A DNA stretch of 64,000 nt from Desulfogranum marinum (GCF_016918565.1 NZ_JAFFQD010000014.1:47823-111822); one strand, 5' to 3'. Counted from the stretch's first letter, positions 42,745-53,386 are shown. A program made the numbers and translations. Notes: generated by a model from the sequence alone, not told the origin.

Positions 42745-45483
42745 TTACCCGGTGATTATCTGGCGCAGGACTTTGTGCAGTATACCACCGTTGCGAAAAT
42801 AATCGATCTCCATCTCGTTATCCAGGCGAAGGGTGACCGGTACGGTTATTTGACTGTTATCAGGTCTTTCAATACACAGCTCAAGTTGTTGGTTTGGTGT
42901 AAGCTCACCATCTAGACCTGCAATGGAAACGACTTCTTTTCCGTTGAGATGCAGTGTTTGAATGTCTGTGCCTGGCTCAAATTGCAGGGGCAGCACTCCC
43001 ATTCCCACCAGATTTGAACGGTGGATTCTTTCAAAGGAAGAAACAATCACTGCACGTACGCCAAGCAGCATTGTCCCTTTGGCAGCCCAATCTCTGGAAC
43101 TTCCGGTTCCGTAATCTTTGCCGCCAAAGACAACCAGCGGCGTACCTGCTTGTTGATACTGCATTGCAGCATCATAAATGGACACTTCTTCGTCGGTCGG
43201 CATTAATTTAGTGTACCCCCCTTCCCGATCAACCATAAGGTTGCGAATGCGAATATTGGCAAAGGTGCCACGGAGCATGACTTCATGATTACCCCGTCTT
43301 GAACCATAGGAGTTAAAGTTATCGGGGCTGATGCCAAGGTTTTGTAAATACATACCTGCAGGACTATCCGGCGCAATAGCCCCTGCTGGAGAGATATGGT
43401 CAGTGGTTATGGTGTCACCAAACAGAGCGAGAATCCTGGCCTGTTGAATATTGGTTGTTGGTGGTAATTCTTTGCTGAGACCTGTAAAAAAAGGTGGTTC
43501 GCGGATATAAGAGGATTCGCTGTCCCAGGGAAAGAGACTATCACTGCCACCGTGGAGCTGTTGCCACTGTTCGTCGCCGTCAAAAACGGTTGCATAACTG
43601 TCCACGAACAGGTCAGCGGTGACGGCCTCTTGTACGGTTTCACGTATTTCTTCTTTGGTAGGCCATATATCTTTCAAGTAAACAGGTTCGCCGGCAGCAC
43701 TCATGCCCAACGGGTCGGTTTCCATATTAATCAAAACTGTCCCGGCAAGGGCGTAGGCAATCACCAGCAGAGGGGAGGCCAGGTAGTTAGCATGAATTTG
43801 CGGGTGAATACGGGCTTCGAAATTTCGGTTACCGCTCAGTACCGCTGCAGTGATAAGCTGCTTATTCTGAATGGTATCTGCCACTGTCTTGTCCAGGGGG
43901 CCACTATTCCCGATGCAGGTGGTGCAGCCATAGCCGACAAGATTGAAGCCAAGTGTTTCAAGATCAGGCAACAGATTACTTTTTTCAAGGTAGCTTGTCA
44001 CCACCTTGGAACCGGGGGCAAGGCTTGTTTTCACCCAAGGTTTGCAGTGCAAGCCCAGTTGCACTGCCTTACGGGCCAGCAGTGCCGCACCGATCATCAC
44101 GTCTGGATTGGAGGTGTTGGTGCAACTGGTAATCGCTGCAATAACAACGGAGCCGTTGGTGAGCTCATCGCATTTTTTGTCAGGAGAGCCGCATGCAACG
44201 GGTGTGGTGTCACAGGTGGGACAACCGTCCATATTGCCCGCTTCAATGGCTGTTGAGCGGTCATCCAGCTGTTTGGAAAACTGGTTATAAAAATCATGAG
44301 TTACTGCAGACAAAGGTAATAAATCCTGCGGCCTTCGAGGTCCAGACAGGGAGGGGACAGTGTCACCTAAGTTGATATCGTACACAGCGGTATATTCCGG
44401 ATCAGCCGTGGTTGATGTATACAGGAGGTCCGCCGCCTGAAAATAATCGGCAACCAGTTGTACTTGCTCTTCCGTTCTGCCACTGTTGCGCAGATAGCGC
44501 AGGGTTTCCTTATCCACCGGGAAAAAGCCCATGGTTGCACCATATTCAGGGGCCATGTTGGCGATGGTCGCCCGGTCGGGAAGTGTAAGCGTATCTAACC
44601 CAGGTCCGAAGAACTCCACGAATCTGCCCACGACTCCTTTTTCACGTAGAAATTTAGTGATGGTCAACACCAGGTCAGTGGCTGTTGTTCCCGGGGGAAG
44701 GGAACCGTTTAAGCGCATTCCTATAACTTCAGGGATCTGCAGGGTGTATGGTTGGGCAAGTAGTACTGCTTCAGCCTCGATGCCGCCGACGCCCCATCCC
44801 ATGACACCTATCCCGTTTATCATGGTGGTGTGGGAATCTGTGCCTAAAACACTGTCTGGATAAATATAGTTGATTCCGTTTTGTTGTTCTGTTTGGGTAA
44901 CGGTGGCAAGGTATTCAAGGTTGACTTGGTGGACAATGCCGGTTCCAGGTGGGACGACCCGGAAATTATCAAATGCCTTCTGCCCCCAGTGGAGCATGGT
45001 ATACCGTTCCCGGTTACGCTCCATTTCACGGGCAACGTTAAAGTTGAACGCATCCTTTGACCCATACTTGTCCACTTGGATGGAGTGGTCTATTACCAAA
45101 TCCACCGGAATGAACGGGTTCATGGACGCAGGGTCACCTCCATTGCGGGCAACAGCCGAGCGAAGTGCTGCAAGATCGACCAAAGCAGGAACGCCTGTGA
45201 AATCCTGGAGAACAACTCGACTTGGCATAAAGGGAATGCCCATGTTGGGTAAAACGTCTGGTCGCCATGAAGCCAGGGCCTCGAGCTGGCTGCCTGTCAC
45301 CATGTTACGGTGGAAATAGCGAAGCAAATTTTCAAGCAGGATGCGGATAGAAAAAGGGTATCTGGACACTGGGCCAAACCCGAGATCGTCAAGACTCTTG
45401 ACAGCGTAATGGGAGTATGACTTTCCGTTGGAAGTGAACTCCTGTCTGGAATCGAAACGTGAAAAATCAATCTGGTGAGACAT
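42745..45483 (-). CDS. acnA: Aconitate hydratase (AcnA type)
   Basis: A 912-residue enzyme isomerising citrate to isocitrate through a 4Fe-4S cluster. The three cluster cysteines are in TSCTNTSNP and GYGCTTCIGNSG; LGTDSHTTMINGIGVMGWGVGGIEAE and the GSSRDWAAKG active-site loop are intact. It is of the AcnA/IRP1 length class. The ATG at 45483 has AGGAG five bases upstream; a frame starting at 45534 adds 17 residues of poor quality. With citrate synthase 13 kb away it completes the first steps of the citrate pathway. Confidence 0.95.
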   Translation of the reverse strand: MSHQIDFSRFDSRQEFTSNGKSYSHYAVKSLDDLGFGPVSRYPFSIRILLENLLRYFHRNMVTGSQLEALASWRPDVLPNMGIPFMPSRVVLQDFTGVPALVDLAALRSAVARNGGDPASMNPFIPVDLVIDHSIQVDKYGSKDAFNFNVAREMERNRERYTMLHWGQKAFDNFRVVPPGTGIVHQVNLEYLATVTQTEQQNGINYIYPDSVLGTDSHTTMINGIGVMGWGVGGIEAEAVLLAQPYTLQIPEVIGMRLNGSLPPGTTATDLVLTITKFLREKGVVGRFVEFFGPGLDTLTLPDRATIANMAPEYGATMGFFPVDKETLRYLRNSGRTEEQVQLVADYFQAADLLYTSTTADPEYTAVYDINLGDTVPSLSGPRRPQDLLPLSAVTHDFYNQFSKQLDDRSTAIEAGNMDGCPTCDTTPVACGSPDKKCDELTNGSVVIAAITSCTNTSNPDVMIGAALLARKAVQLGLHCKPWVKTSLAPGSKVVTSYLEKSNLLPDLETLGFNLVGYGCTTCIGNSGPLDKTVADTIQNKQLITAAVLSGNRNFEARIHPQIHANYLASPLLVIAYALAGTVLINMETDPLGMSAAGEPVYLKDIWPTKEEIRETVQEAVTADLFVDSYATVFDGDEQWQQLHGGSDSLFPWDSESSYIREPPFFTGLSKELPPTTNIQQARILALFGDTITTDHISPAGAIAPDSPAGMYLQNLGISPDNFNSYGSRRGNHEVMLRGTFANIRIRNLMVDREGGYTKLMPTDEEVSIYDAAMQYQQAGTPLVVFGGKDYGTGSSRDWAAKGTMLLGVRAVIVSSFERIHRSNLVGMGVLPLQFEPGTDIQTLHLNGKEVVSIAGLDGELTPNQQLELCIERPDNSQITVPVTLRLDNEMEIDYFRNGGILHKVLRQIITG

Positions 45484-45590
45484 ATGATCTCCTGCGTGAA
45501 AGTGGTGGCTGGATGTACGGGTATTTATTAACAACCAATAGACCCTTTACTGTTTTGCGGCCCGGAAAAGACAGGAAAGAAAGAAGATAG

Positions 45591-45613
45591 GCCGGTGGAA
45601 TATATCCACCGGC
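45591..45613 (-). terminator. Terminator-like hairpin after htrA
   Basis: GCCGGTGGA pairs perfectly with TCCACCGGC around a five-base loop, with a pyrimidine-rich run (CTATCTTCTTTCTTTCC) following on the minus strand. Confidence 0.7.
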
Positions 45614-45630
45614 TCGTAGAGGCTACCAGG

Positions 45631-47097
45631 TTATTCGTTTCTCAGTACAACGTATTGGCTTGATTTGCCTGAGCGGATGCGGAGAAGCACCTGGTTTTTA
45701 TTTTTGCTGGAGGATAGAACTTTTTTCAATGCAGAGAGGCTGTCCACCTGCTGTCTGTTCACCTCTTCAATCAATTGTCCGGCCTGCAGGCCGATCCGTC
45801 CGGCAGGGCTGTCCGGCTCAACCGCCGTAATCAAAACACCTTGGTTTTGCTCGTATTCAAATTGTTCAGCAAGTTCAGGGGTGAGTTCCTGGAGCGATAG
45901 CCCAAATTCTCCCAGGGTCGTCGTTTGTGATGTGCCGGCCGGTTGCCTTGCGGACATGTTTGCTGGTTGTTGACCAATGGTAACTGATATATTTTTAGTC
46001 TTTCCGTCTCTGATAAGTTTCAGGCTGACTTTTGAATCTGGTGGAGTCATGGCAATTTTGTTGCGCAGGTCAGCTACATTGGCCAAGGGAACAGTGTCTA
46101 GAGCAACCAGGACATCCCCCTGTTTGAGACCGGCTTTGGCAGCGGGTGAATCATCGCTAACTTCTGCGATCAAAACACCACTGGTATTATCCAATCCAAA
46201 GGAGTCTGCCAGGTCTTCTGTCACATCCTGGATCACGACACCTAACCAACCACGGGTAACTTTGCCGTGGTCGAGTAACTGTTGCTTGATGGACTGAGCC
46301 ATGTTGATGGGAATGGCAAAGCCTATCCCCATATAACCACCACTTTTTGAAAAAATAGCAGTATTAAGACCAATGGCTTCCCCATGTATATTCAGCAAGG
46401 GGCCACCTGAGTTGCCGGGGTTAATGGCAGCATCGGTCTGAATAAAATTTTCATAATCAGTGATGCCCACCCGGTTCCGTCCTTTGGCACTTACCACACC
46501 AACCGTTACCGTTTGGTTAAGCTCAAAAGGACTTCCGATGGCAATGACCCATTCGCCAACTTCCAGATTGTCTGAATTCCCCAAGGGAAGGGTCGGCAGG
46601 TTTGTACCGTCAATCTTGATGATGGCCACATCGGATTGAGGATCGGTGCCGATGACTTTAGCTTTGAACTCCCGTTTATCATCAAGGCGGACCGTTATTT
46701 TTTCAGCACCTTCAACCACATGGTTATTGGTAAGGATATAGCCGTTGCTGTCAAAAATAAATCCCGACCCTGCACCCTGCTGACGATATTGGCGAGGCTG
46801 CTGCTTCCCGCGAGGCTGTTTGAACTGGGGCCCGAAGAATCGCTCAAAAAACGGGTCATTAAAAAAATCGTGGGGGCTGACTTGCATGCCACCGGTCATA
46901 GCTTTTTCAACCGCCACATGAACCACTGCAGGACCAGCCTTTTTGACCACCGAGGCAAAGGCTTTGGCAGAGCGGTCAAGCAGGGCTATGTCAGCTTCAT
47001 CCTGAGCGTGGACATTGATAGTTGTGAATAAAGCTATAACGCAGAAAACAAGGGCGCTGCGTAGGGTTCTCCTTGAAAAATGTTGATTAATTTGCAT
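45631..47097 (-). CDS. degP: HtrA/DegP-type periplasmic serine protease
   Basis: A 488-residue protease-chaperone. The signal peptide ends at VHA near residue 31. The catalytic triad is visible as His in LTNNHVVEGA, Asp in DPQSDVAIIKID and Ser in INPGNSGGPLL. Two PDZ domains follow (GWLGVVIQDVTEDLADSF; FGLSLQELTPELAEQF). It handles misfolded envelope proteins. The region before the trypsin domain has a Q- and R-rich loop (PRGKQQPRQYRQQG), the LA loop of DegP-like proteins. The ATG follows AGGAGA. Confidence 0.95.
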   Translation of the reverse strand: MQINQHFSRRTLRSALVFCVIALFTTINVHAQDEADIALLDRSAKAFASVVKKAGPAVVHVAVEKAMTGGMQVSPHDFFNDPFFERFFGPQFKQPRGKQQPRQYRQQGAGSGFIFDSNGYILTNNHVVEGAEKITVRLDDKREFKAKVIGTDPQSDVAIIKIDGTNLPTLPLGNSDNLEVGEWVIAIGSPFELNQTVTVGVVSAKGRNRVGITDYENFIQTDAAINPGNSGGPLLNIHGEAIGLNTAIFSKSGGYMGIGFAIPINMAQSIKQQLLDHGKVTRGWLGVVIQDVTEDLADSFGLDNTSGVLIAEVSDDSPAAKAGLKQGDVLVALDTVPLANVADLRNKIAMTPPDSKVSLKLIRDGKTKNISVTIGQQPANMSARQPAGTSQTTTLGEFGLSLQELTPELAEQFEYEQNQGVLITAVEPDSPAGRIGLQAGQLIEEVNRQQVDSLSALKKVLSSSKNKNQVLLRIRSGKSSQYVVLRNE

Positions 47098-47250
47098 TCA
47101 CAAATTCTCCTAAAGGTACATGTTTTCAGTCCGGGATGCCTTTATGCTGAGCACGACACTTCCCGATGGTGGATTATAAACGTTTGCAACAGGCGTTTAA
47201 AATTCCTCCAATATAATTATACTTCCATGCGCGTTAGTCAAGGCCGGGGG

Positions 47251-48720
47251 TTAGTTCTCAAGTCTAGAGCAGGGGTCGCTTACCGGTCCTTTGAGCTGGA
47301 AAAAGAACTGTAGTCCTTTTTTCACAGTGTTGGAAAAAATTTTCGGCGATAGATAACTGCCTGCTACTCTTTTGTTGATTTCCCCCAGCGTGGGGTAGGG
47401 ATGTACGGTTCCTGCCAGGGTTGAGAGCTTGACACCGCCACTGAGGATGGCGACCCATTCACCGAGCAGGTCGCCGGCCCTTGGACCTGCAATCTGCACA
47501 CCTATCGGTTTTTCCTTGTCGTTGAGCAGTAGCTTGAGCTTGCCGGTGGTTTCTCCTTCGGCCTGTGCTCGATCGTTGTTGCTGAACTCTTCGGTCCATA
47601 CTGTAAAGTCAATTCCGGCTGCACGTGCTCTTTTTTCATTATAGCCAAGGGAGGCCAGTTCCGGATCAGTGTATGTACACCACGGCATCCAGGTATAGTC
47701 GGCCTTGCGCGGCAGGCGAAAAAGAGTGTTAGACACAACTATACCACCTTCATACCCCGCAGCATGAGTGAATTGAAATCGACCGGTGATATCACCAGCG
47801 GCAAAAATATGTGGATGGTTGGTTCGCAGTCGTTGATCAACGGCAATCCCTGAAGGACTGTAGTTCAGGCCTATATGGTCCAGCCCTAGATTGCGCACAT
47901 TAGGTGAGCGTCCCTGGGCAAGAAGAACTGTGTCAGCCGTCAATGTTTCCCGTTGGCCACCGCTTCCCTCTATCACAATGTTTTTGACCCCATTTTTTCG
48001 ATGGGCTTCAACTACGGTAGCATTGAGATAAAACCGAATCCCTTCTTGGGTAAGTACCTCCATGACCGTATCAGCCATATCCTTGTCTTCTTTACTGAGA
48101 ATTTGTGCTGAGCGCTGGACAACTGTGACAGCGGTGCCAAGCCGGTTAAAGGCCTGGGCCATCTCCATGGCTATGGGACCCGCACCAAGGACCACCATGG
48201 ATTTGGGTAAAGCATCCAGGGAGAAGATGTCTTTATTGGTAATGTAGTCTATATGAGTAAGCGGTTCCCCTTCCGGTGGTGAAGGTTCAGATCCGGTTGC
48301 AATGACCCAGAATTTTGCAGAATGGTTCTTTCCGTTGAGGCGTACAGCGTGTTCGTCTATAAATTCAGGATGACCAAAGGCAACCTGGGCACCAAGCTTG
48401 CAAAAACGCTCCACCGAATCATGGACCTGGATGGTATTGATCACCCGCTGAACACGGTCTGCAATATCGGGGAAGTGTACAGGTCCGATGGTAGCTTGCG
48501 GCAGACCGAATTTTTGGCTTTGTTTGATATTGTGGTAAACGTGGGCTGATTTGATAAGGGTTTTACTGGGAACACACCCATAATGGAGGCAGTCACCTCC
48601 CAGGAGCTGTTCTTTTTCTATCAGTAGCGTTCGCGCCCCCAGTTGGGCAGCACCGGCTGTGATGGTCAGTCCTGCTGCGCCGCCACCAATAATACCTATA
48701 TCATATTCATATTTATGCAT
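47251..48720 (-). CDS. Mercuric-reductase-like NAD(P)-disulfide oxidoreductase
   Basis: A 489-residue flavoprotein of the dihydrolipoamide dehydrogenase / mercuric reductase group. The FAD motif is IGGGAAGLTITAGAAQLGA, the redox-active pair is GGDCLHYGCVPSKT, the NAD(P) motif VLGAGPIAMEMAQAFNRLG and the C-terminal HAHPYPTL-like HPYPTLGEIN segment are present. There is no N-terminal heavy-metal domain and no terminal Cys pair, so true mercury reduction is unlikely. I chose MHKYEYD at 48720, with GGAGAG upstream; an earlier frame start would run through the TVP38 gene. It pairs with a TVP38 membrane protein, a frequent neighbour. Confidence 0.88.
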   Translation of the reverse strand: MHKYEYDIGIIGGGAAGLTITAGAAQLGARTLLIEKEQLLGGDCLHYGCVPSKTLIKSAHVYHNIKQSQKFGLPQATIGPVHFPDIADRVQRVINTIQVHDSVERFCKLGAQVAFGHPEFIDEHAVRLNGKNHSAKFWVIATGSEPSPPEGEPLTHIDYITNKDIFSLDALPKSMVVLGAGPIAMEMAQAFNRLGTAVTVVQRSAQILSKEDKDMADTVMEVLTQEGIRFYLNATVVEAHRKNGVKNIVIEGSGGQRETLTADTVLLAQGRSPNVRNLGLDHIGLNYSPSGIAVDQRLRTNHPHIFAAGDITGRFQFTHAAGYEGGIVVSNTLFRLPRKADYTWMPWCTYTDPELASLGYNEKRARAAGIDFTVWTEEFSNNDRAQAEGETTGKLKLLLNDKEKPIGVQIAGPRAGDLLGEWVAILSGGVKLSTLAGTVHPYPTLGEINKRVAGSYLSPKIFSNTVKKGLQFFFQLKGPVSDPCSRLEN

Positions 48721-48739
48721 TTTTTCTCTCCATTTCCAG

Positions 48740-49441
48740 TTAGCTGGAGGGATACCCTTTTTTTGCTTGATACAGTGCAAGGAGTTTTTTGGTGAGAATC
48801 GGCAGGAAGCCGAGCAAGGCAAAAGAAACAATGAGACGTGGTGAGAGGATGCCGGCCAGGCTGTCGATCTTTGCTAATTCTTTTCCGGCATTAACGTAAA
48901 CAATGGTCGCCGGCAGCATGCCCAGCTGAGAGACCCAGTAGTAGGTGACCAGGCGAATTGATGTCAATCCCATGACCAGATTGATCACAAAAAAGGGAAA
49001 CAGCGGTACCAGTCGGAGACTGAACAAATAAAAACCACCCTCCTTAGCCATTCCTTGGTTGATTTTTACCAGTTTATCTCCGAATTTTTTTTGCACCCAG
49101 TCACGTAACAGAAAACGGGCGACGATACAGGCCAGAGTGGCTCCGATGGTTGAGGAAAAAGAGACCGCAACTGTGCCTGTGAACAGACCAAACAGTCCGC
49201 CGCCGGCCAGAGTCATTACTGCCGCCCCTGGAAGGGAAAGCGCTGTCACACCAATATAGGTGAAGCAATAGAGGGATAAAATAAGCAGTGGTCGAGCTTC
49301 GTACATACTCAGCAGGGCATCTTGCTTTTGTTTGAGAAAGTCAAGGCTCAGGTAGTCGCCCAATCCGAAAAATTTGAAGAGCAGGACCAGGACAAGGATA
49401 ACAGAGATGATGATGACCTTTTTGATCATGCTTTTGCTCAT
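48740..49441 (-). CDS. TVP38/TMEM64 family inner-membrane protein
   Basis: A 233-residue DedA-superfamily membrane protein. One helix near the N-terminus (VIIISVILVLVLLFKFFG), then the SNARE-associated core with GAAVMTLAGGGLFG and FFLRLVPLFPFFVINLVMGLT-type signature (here SLRLVPLFPFFVIN). Roles proposed for the superfamily are lipid scrambling or transport. It is transcribed 19 bases ahead of the mercuric-reductase-like gene. Confidence 0.88.
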   Translation of the reverse strand: MSKSMIKKVIIISVILVLVLLFKFFGLGDYLSLDFLKQKQDALLSMYEARPLLILSLYCFTYIGVTALSLPGAAVMTLAGGGLFGLFTGTVAVSFSSTIGATLACIVARFLLRDWVQKKFGDKLVKINQGMAKEGGFYLFSLRLVPLFPFFVINLVMGLTSIRLVTYYWVSQLGMLPATIVYVNAGKELAKIDSLAGILSPRLIVSFALLGFLPILTKKLLALYQAKKGYPSS

Positions 49442-49460
49442 AACAGCTCCTATGAACCAG

Positions 49461-50483
49461 CTAAGAAATGTTTTTTAGTGTTGCTATTTTTTGAAATCCG
49501 TATGCAGCTGCACCCATGGTTGCTGTCTGCGGATTGATTATAATTTTGATAGGAATATTTTGTAACAGGTCGTGATAAATGCCTCTGGTAAAAAGAGTCA
49601 TGAAATGTTCCTGGTTAATAAAGGGGGCAAGTCTTGGAGCAAGCCCACCGCCAAGAAAAATTCCCCCCAGGGCCATGGTGGTCAGGGCTAGGTTGGCTGC
49701 CTGATCGGCAAGGATATCTACAAAAAGGAAAACAGTTTGCAAGGCAATATGGTTGGTTTGATTATTATGTAAAGCTTCAAGAGCAGTGCTCACGATTACC
49801 GGTGTTTTATCAATGGCAGAGGCCAGGTCGTGGGTAAATTGAGGGGGCATCGGTATCTGTGTCTGCATAAAGTCAAGCAGATTGGGTAATCCGCTGCCGG
49901 AACAGACGCGTTCAGCAGAGACATGTGCATATTTCTGCTGTAAGTGGGCAAGCAACTGCATTTGTCGTGTATCTCTAGGTGCAAAACTAATGTGACCACC
50001 TTCAGATGGGTGGGGAACGAACTGCGTGCCGTCATAGGTTAAGAAGCTCTGTCCCAGTCCGGTGCCAGGGGCAAGCACTGCAACCGCAGAACCTGCTACA
50101 GGACTGCCGATATTGAGTGTCTGGAGGTCGGCCACCGGCAGCAGGACTGCTCCCATGGTAGTCGCAACCAAATCGTTGATCAAGAAAGCCTGTTGAAAGT
50201 GAAATTGTTGCTGAAGATCTTCGCCAGAGATAGTCCAGTCAAGATTTGTCATTTCTGCCTGGTTGCCAAGCACAGGACCGGCAATACCAAAGCAGGCGAA
50301 ACCAGGACTTGATTTAGTTTGCTGGAGGAACCGCTCGATGAGTTGATGAAAATCTGTTGCCCTGCTATTTTGAAAAGTATGTTGAGCCAGCGGGTGCGCG
50401 GGCGATTGCCCCTGGTGGTACAGCGCGAGGGTTGTTTTGGTACCGCCTATATCACCGGCTAAAAGAAGTGCGTTGTCAATCAT
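49461..50483 (-). CDS. glk: Glucokinase
   Basis: A 340-residue ATP-dependent glucokinase of the proteobacterial type. The phosphate motif is LLAGDIGGTKTTLALY, the sugar-site NDLVATTMG contains the Asn and Asp, APGTGLGQSFL follows, and EGGHISFAPRDTRQ has the ligand Glu and His. The last 20 bases before TVP38 form a short gap, so glk, TVP38 and the flavoprotein may be co-transcribed. A repeat of family A lies upstream. Confidence 0.93.
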   Translation of the reverse strand: MIDNALLLAGDIGGTKTTLALYHQGQSPAHPLAQHTFQNSRATDFHQLIERFLQQTKSSPGFACFGIAGPVLGNQAEMTNLDWTISGEDLQQQFHFQQAFLINDLVATTMGAVLLPVADLQTLNIGSPVAGSAVAVLAPGTGLGQSFLTYDGTQFVPHPSEGGHISFAPRDTRQMQLLAHLQQKYAHVSAERVCSGSGLPNLLDFMQTQIPMPPQFTHDLASAIDKTPVIVSTALEALHNNQTNHIALQTVFLFVDILADQAANLALTTMALGGIFLGGGLAPRLAPFINQEHFMTLFTRGIYHDLLQNIPIKIIINPQTATMGAAAYGFQKIATLKNIS

Positions 50484-50841
50484 GGTGCTGAGGAGGTGTG
50501 CCTTTTTCGAATTTAAAAAAGAGGGAACATAACCGCCCTGTGATTAGGAGCCTGCGTGCAGGAGAAAAACCTAGCCCGAATTTCTCATGAACTTTTTAAT
50601 TATACACTCAGTTAACAGTCTGTTTTTTATTTTCAATCAAAAAGTTCCCCTTTCGGGTTAGCTGTTAGAAAAAAATAATTCTCAAGAGCCTTTCATGGTC
50701 GCAGGTCTCACATCCATTTGATTATAAAGGATATACATAATCCACTGGTTAAAGCATAACCATCGGTTAAGTATGATTCAATCAAGAACGCAAATATCTT
50801 GTCACTGTTGGAAAAAGAGTGACAAGATAGAGTGCAGCAGG
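50484..50841. other. Spacer between NYN gene and glk, with repeat copy 2
   Basis: About 360 bases. The centre is occupied by repeat family A copy 2. A short hairpin AGGAGCCTGCGTGCAGGAG lies near 50548. No gene seen. Confidence 0.5.
50574..50658 (-). repeat. Repeat family A, copy 2 (shortened)
   Basis: An 85-bp copy on the minus strand, bounded by CCCGAA and TTCGGG. The core GATTGAAAATAAAAAACAGA is recognisable and about 35 internal bases of the other copies are absent. Both ends keep the AACTTTTT / AAAAAGTT arms. Confidence 0.85.
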
Positions 50842-51624
50842 TCATGGCTCTTTGAGGAGCCTGATATCCCATGCCTCTGAGCGGTTATTGTTTGCAGGGT
50901 TTTCAACGATACGAAATTCGAAAATTCTTCCTTGATCAAGGAAATATTGATCCGAACCCAGGGTAGATTTAGAGAGGTGAAAAAAGACAGTGTATGGAAA
51001 AAGGCGTTTATTTTGCAATCGGTAGTAGCGGAAAAAGCCAAATCCTCTTTCCATATTAAAATTAGCTACCGTACCGCGTTGCCATTGATCATGGGCGCAA
51101 TCCTGGGAGCAATGAGTGTTGATAGGAAGAAGACCGGGGATGAGGAAGCCGGACATGTACGAGTCGGCAACCTCTCGTAACGCATTACTCACATTATGGA
51201 AACCGATCACTTCAACCCTGCATCCCATATTTTGTAAGGCGATAATCAAGCGAATAAAGTCACCATCACCAGTGAGCAGGATAATGCGATCAAGGTTGCG
51301 CGCCTGCAACAGGGCATCAATGGCCAGATCCATATCAGCATTAGCCTTGGTCGTTATATTACCTTCGTCATCTTGAAAGCGACGCACATATTTTTTAATC
51401 ACCTTGAATCCGCACTGGCGGAGAATATCGTGATAGGAGTACACTTTTTGGCGATACTCCTGATCGCTTTGGGTCCTTTCGCGATCTTCAGCAAGGTAAC
51501 AATTGGCCCTGAGCAGGGCGGAATGGCCTTCGTTGGCAATGTCCACCAGGACATCGTAACGCATGCCATATCCACCGCTCATTTTGATGTTTTCGGCATC
51601 AACGTAGATGCCTGTTTTCAGCAT
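50842..51624 (-). CDS. NYN-domain nuclease-like protein with C-terminal cold-shock-like domain
   Basis: A 260-residue protein. The NYN/PIN-like domain begins GIYVDAENIKMSGG with Asp9 and Asn12, and continues with ADMDLAIDAL and TGDGDFIRLIIAL, the acidic residues of the metal site. The last ~80 residues look like an OB or cold-shock domain (GTVANFNMERGFGFFR, VFFHLSKS, GRIFEFRIVEN). It is probably an RNA-acting protein. I chose the ATG at 51624, where the NYN fold begins; upstream codons overlap guaA. The gap to guaA is 10 bases. Confidence 0.82.
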   Translation of the reverse strand: MLKTGIYVDAENIKMSGGYGMRYDVLVDIANEGHSALLRANCYLAEDRERTQSDQEYRQKVYSYHDILRQCGFKVIKKYVRRFQDDEGNITTKANADMDLAIDALLQARNLDRIILLTGDGDFIRLIIALQNMGCRVEVIGFHNVSNALREVADSYMSGFLIPGLLPINTHCSQDCAHDQWQRGTVANFNMERGFGFFRYYRLQNKRLFPYTVFFHLSKSTLGSDQYFLDQGRIFEFRIVENPANNNRSEAWDIRLLKEP

Positions 51625-51634
51625 AATATACTCT

Positions 51635-53185
51635 TTATTCCCATTCGATAGTGGATGGAGGCTTTGATGAAATGTCATACACGACGCGGTTAACGCCTCG
51701 AACCTCATTGATAATTCGGTTGGAAATACGACCGAGAATATCATAGGGCAGGCGTGACCAATCCGCGGTCATCGCGTCTATGGAATCAACGCATCGTAAA
51801 GCAATAACATGCTCATAGGTTCGTCCGTCCCCCATAACTCCAACAGTCTGGATCGGAAGCAACACCGCAAAAGACTGCCAGACCTTGCGGTACCAGCCGG
51901 CATCTCTTATCTCTTCTAGAACGATAACATCTGCCTGGCGAAGGATGTGAAGGCGCTCACCGGTGACCTCACCCATGATACGGATTCCAAGGCCGGGGCC
52001 TGGAAAAGGCTGACGGTAGATGGCCTGTTCCGGGAGGCCGAGCTCGAGCCCGAGTTCGCGAACTTCATCCTTAAAGAGTTCCCTGAGCGGTTCAATCAGG
52101 TCAAGATGCATTCTTTCCGGTAACCCGCCCACATTATGATGGGATTTAATAGGAGCCTTCCCCCGGAAGACGACCGATTCGATCACGTCCGGGTACAGGG
52201 TACCTTGGGCTAGAAATTTCACATCACCCAATTTTTTCGCTTCTTTCTCAAATATTTCTATAAACCCAAAGCCAATTCTTTTCCTTTTTTCTTCGGGATC
52301 TGCAATACCTTGCAGTTTTTCCAGAAAGAATGATTCCGCATTGACATCGATGAGCTGCAGACTGGTTTTCTGGTTGAAAAAATTAAGAATACTTTCAGAC
52401 TCTCCGGTCCTCATAAGGCCATTATTGACATAGATACACGTTAGTTGGTCGCCAATAGCCTTGTGGATCAGAGCGGCAACCACCGATGAGTCAACTCCGC
52501 CGGAAAGGGCACAGATGACCTTTTCCTCCCCTACTTTTTCTTGAATTTCCTTGACTGTTGCATCGATAAAGGAATGCATTGTCCATTCTGGTTTACATCC
52601 ACAGATACCAAAAATGAAATTGCGCAGGACATCATTACCAATAAGCGTGTGCGCGACTTCCGGATGAAACTGCACTGCGACAAAAGGTTTTTGTTCATGA
52701 CGGAGAGCTGCATAGGGAGAGTGGTTACTGGTCGCAGTTACAGAAAAGCCGGAGGCAAGTTCTTCAATACGATCACCGTGGCTCATCCACACCTGATAAT
52801 GCGATGGCCCGGTTTCCATACCTGCAAAGAGGCCGGCAGTATAGTCGATGACAAGATCAGCTTTGCCGAATTCTCGTTTTTCAGCTTTTTCTACTCGGCC
52901 GCCGTTTTGGACCATCATCAACTGGGCGCCGTAACAGATACCAAGAACAGGAACCCCCATTTCAAATATTTGCGGGTCACTTATCGGAGCATCTTCATCA
53001 TACACACTTGCCGGACCGCCGGAGAGAATAATTCCGGTTGGGTGCATTGCCTTGAGTTCATCAAGCGGCAGGGTATAAGGGTGAATTTCACTGTACACTT
53101 TTTGCTCGCGGATGCGGCGTGCAATGAGTTGAGTGGTCTGTGAGCCAAAGTCGAGGATGATGATTTTTTCGGAATGACTTGTCAT
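51635..53185 (-). CDS. guaA: GMP synthase (glutamine-hydrolysing)
   Basis: A 516-residue enzyme making GMP from XMP. The glutamine amidotransferase part has the catalytic Cys in [11 protein letters not shown] and His/Glu in QFHPEVAHT; the ATP pyrophosphatase part has the P-loop SGGVDSSV; the C-terminal domain ends KPPSTIEWE as usual. It lies downstream of guaB on the same strand. Confidence 0.97.
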   Translation of the reverse strand: MTSHSEKIIILDFGSQTTQLIARRIREQKVYSEIHPYTLPLDELKAMHPTGIILSGGPASVYDEDAPISDPQIFEMGVPVLGICYGAQLMMVQNGGRVEKAEKREFGKADLVIDYTAGLFAGMETGPSHYQVWMSHGDRIEELASGFSVTATSNHSPYAALRHEQKPFVAVQFHPEVAHTLIGNDVLRNFIFGICGCKPEWTMHSFIDATVKEIQEKVGEEKVICALSGGVDSSVVAALIHKAIGDQLTCIYVNNGLMRTGESESILNFFNQKTSLQLIDVNAESFFLEKLQGIADPEEKRKRIGFGFIEIFEKEAKKLGDVKFLAQGTLYPDVIESVVFRGKAPIKSHHNVGGLPERMHLDLIEPLRELFKDEVRELGLELGLPEQAIYRQPFPGPGLGIRIMGEVTGERLHILRQADVIVLEEIRDAGWYRKVWQSFAVLLPIQTVGVMGDGRTYEHVIALRCVDSIDAMTADWSRLPYDILGRISNRIINEVRGVNRVVYDISSKPPSTIEWE

Positions 53186-53386
53186 ATCATGTAGTTTGTC
53201 TGTGGTTGATAAGTGTACGTTCCATGGTTGTATGGACCTTTAGCCCGGATTTATTATGGATGCAGGCTGCGTCAGGTTCAAAGTTTTTGGCTATGAATAG
53301 GTAAGCGAAGACTCCGGGTAAGCGAAGACTGGATTCATAGCCAAAATACTGAAGAACATGCTATCTACGAGAAATCCGGGGCAAAC
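53186..53386. repeat. Repeat family B, copy 2, between guaB and guaA
   Basis: Within this 200-bp spacer the motif GTAAGCGAAGACTCCGG occurs at 53301 and is followed directly by GTAAGCGAAGACTGG. Both sit in a loop closed by TGGCTATGAAT and ATTCATAGCCA. Outer arms CCCGGATTT and AAATCCGGG frame the element. It may fold as RNA in the gua transcript. Confidence 0.6.
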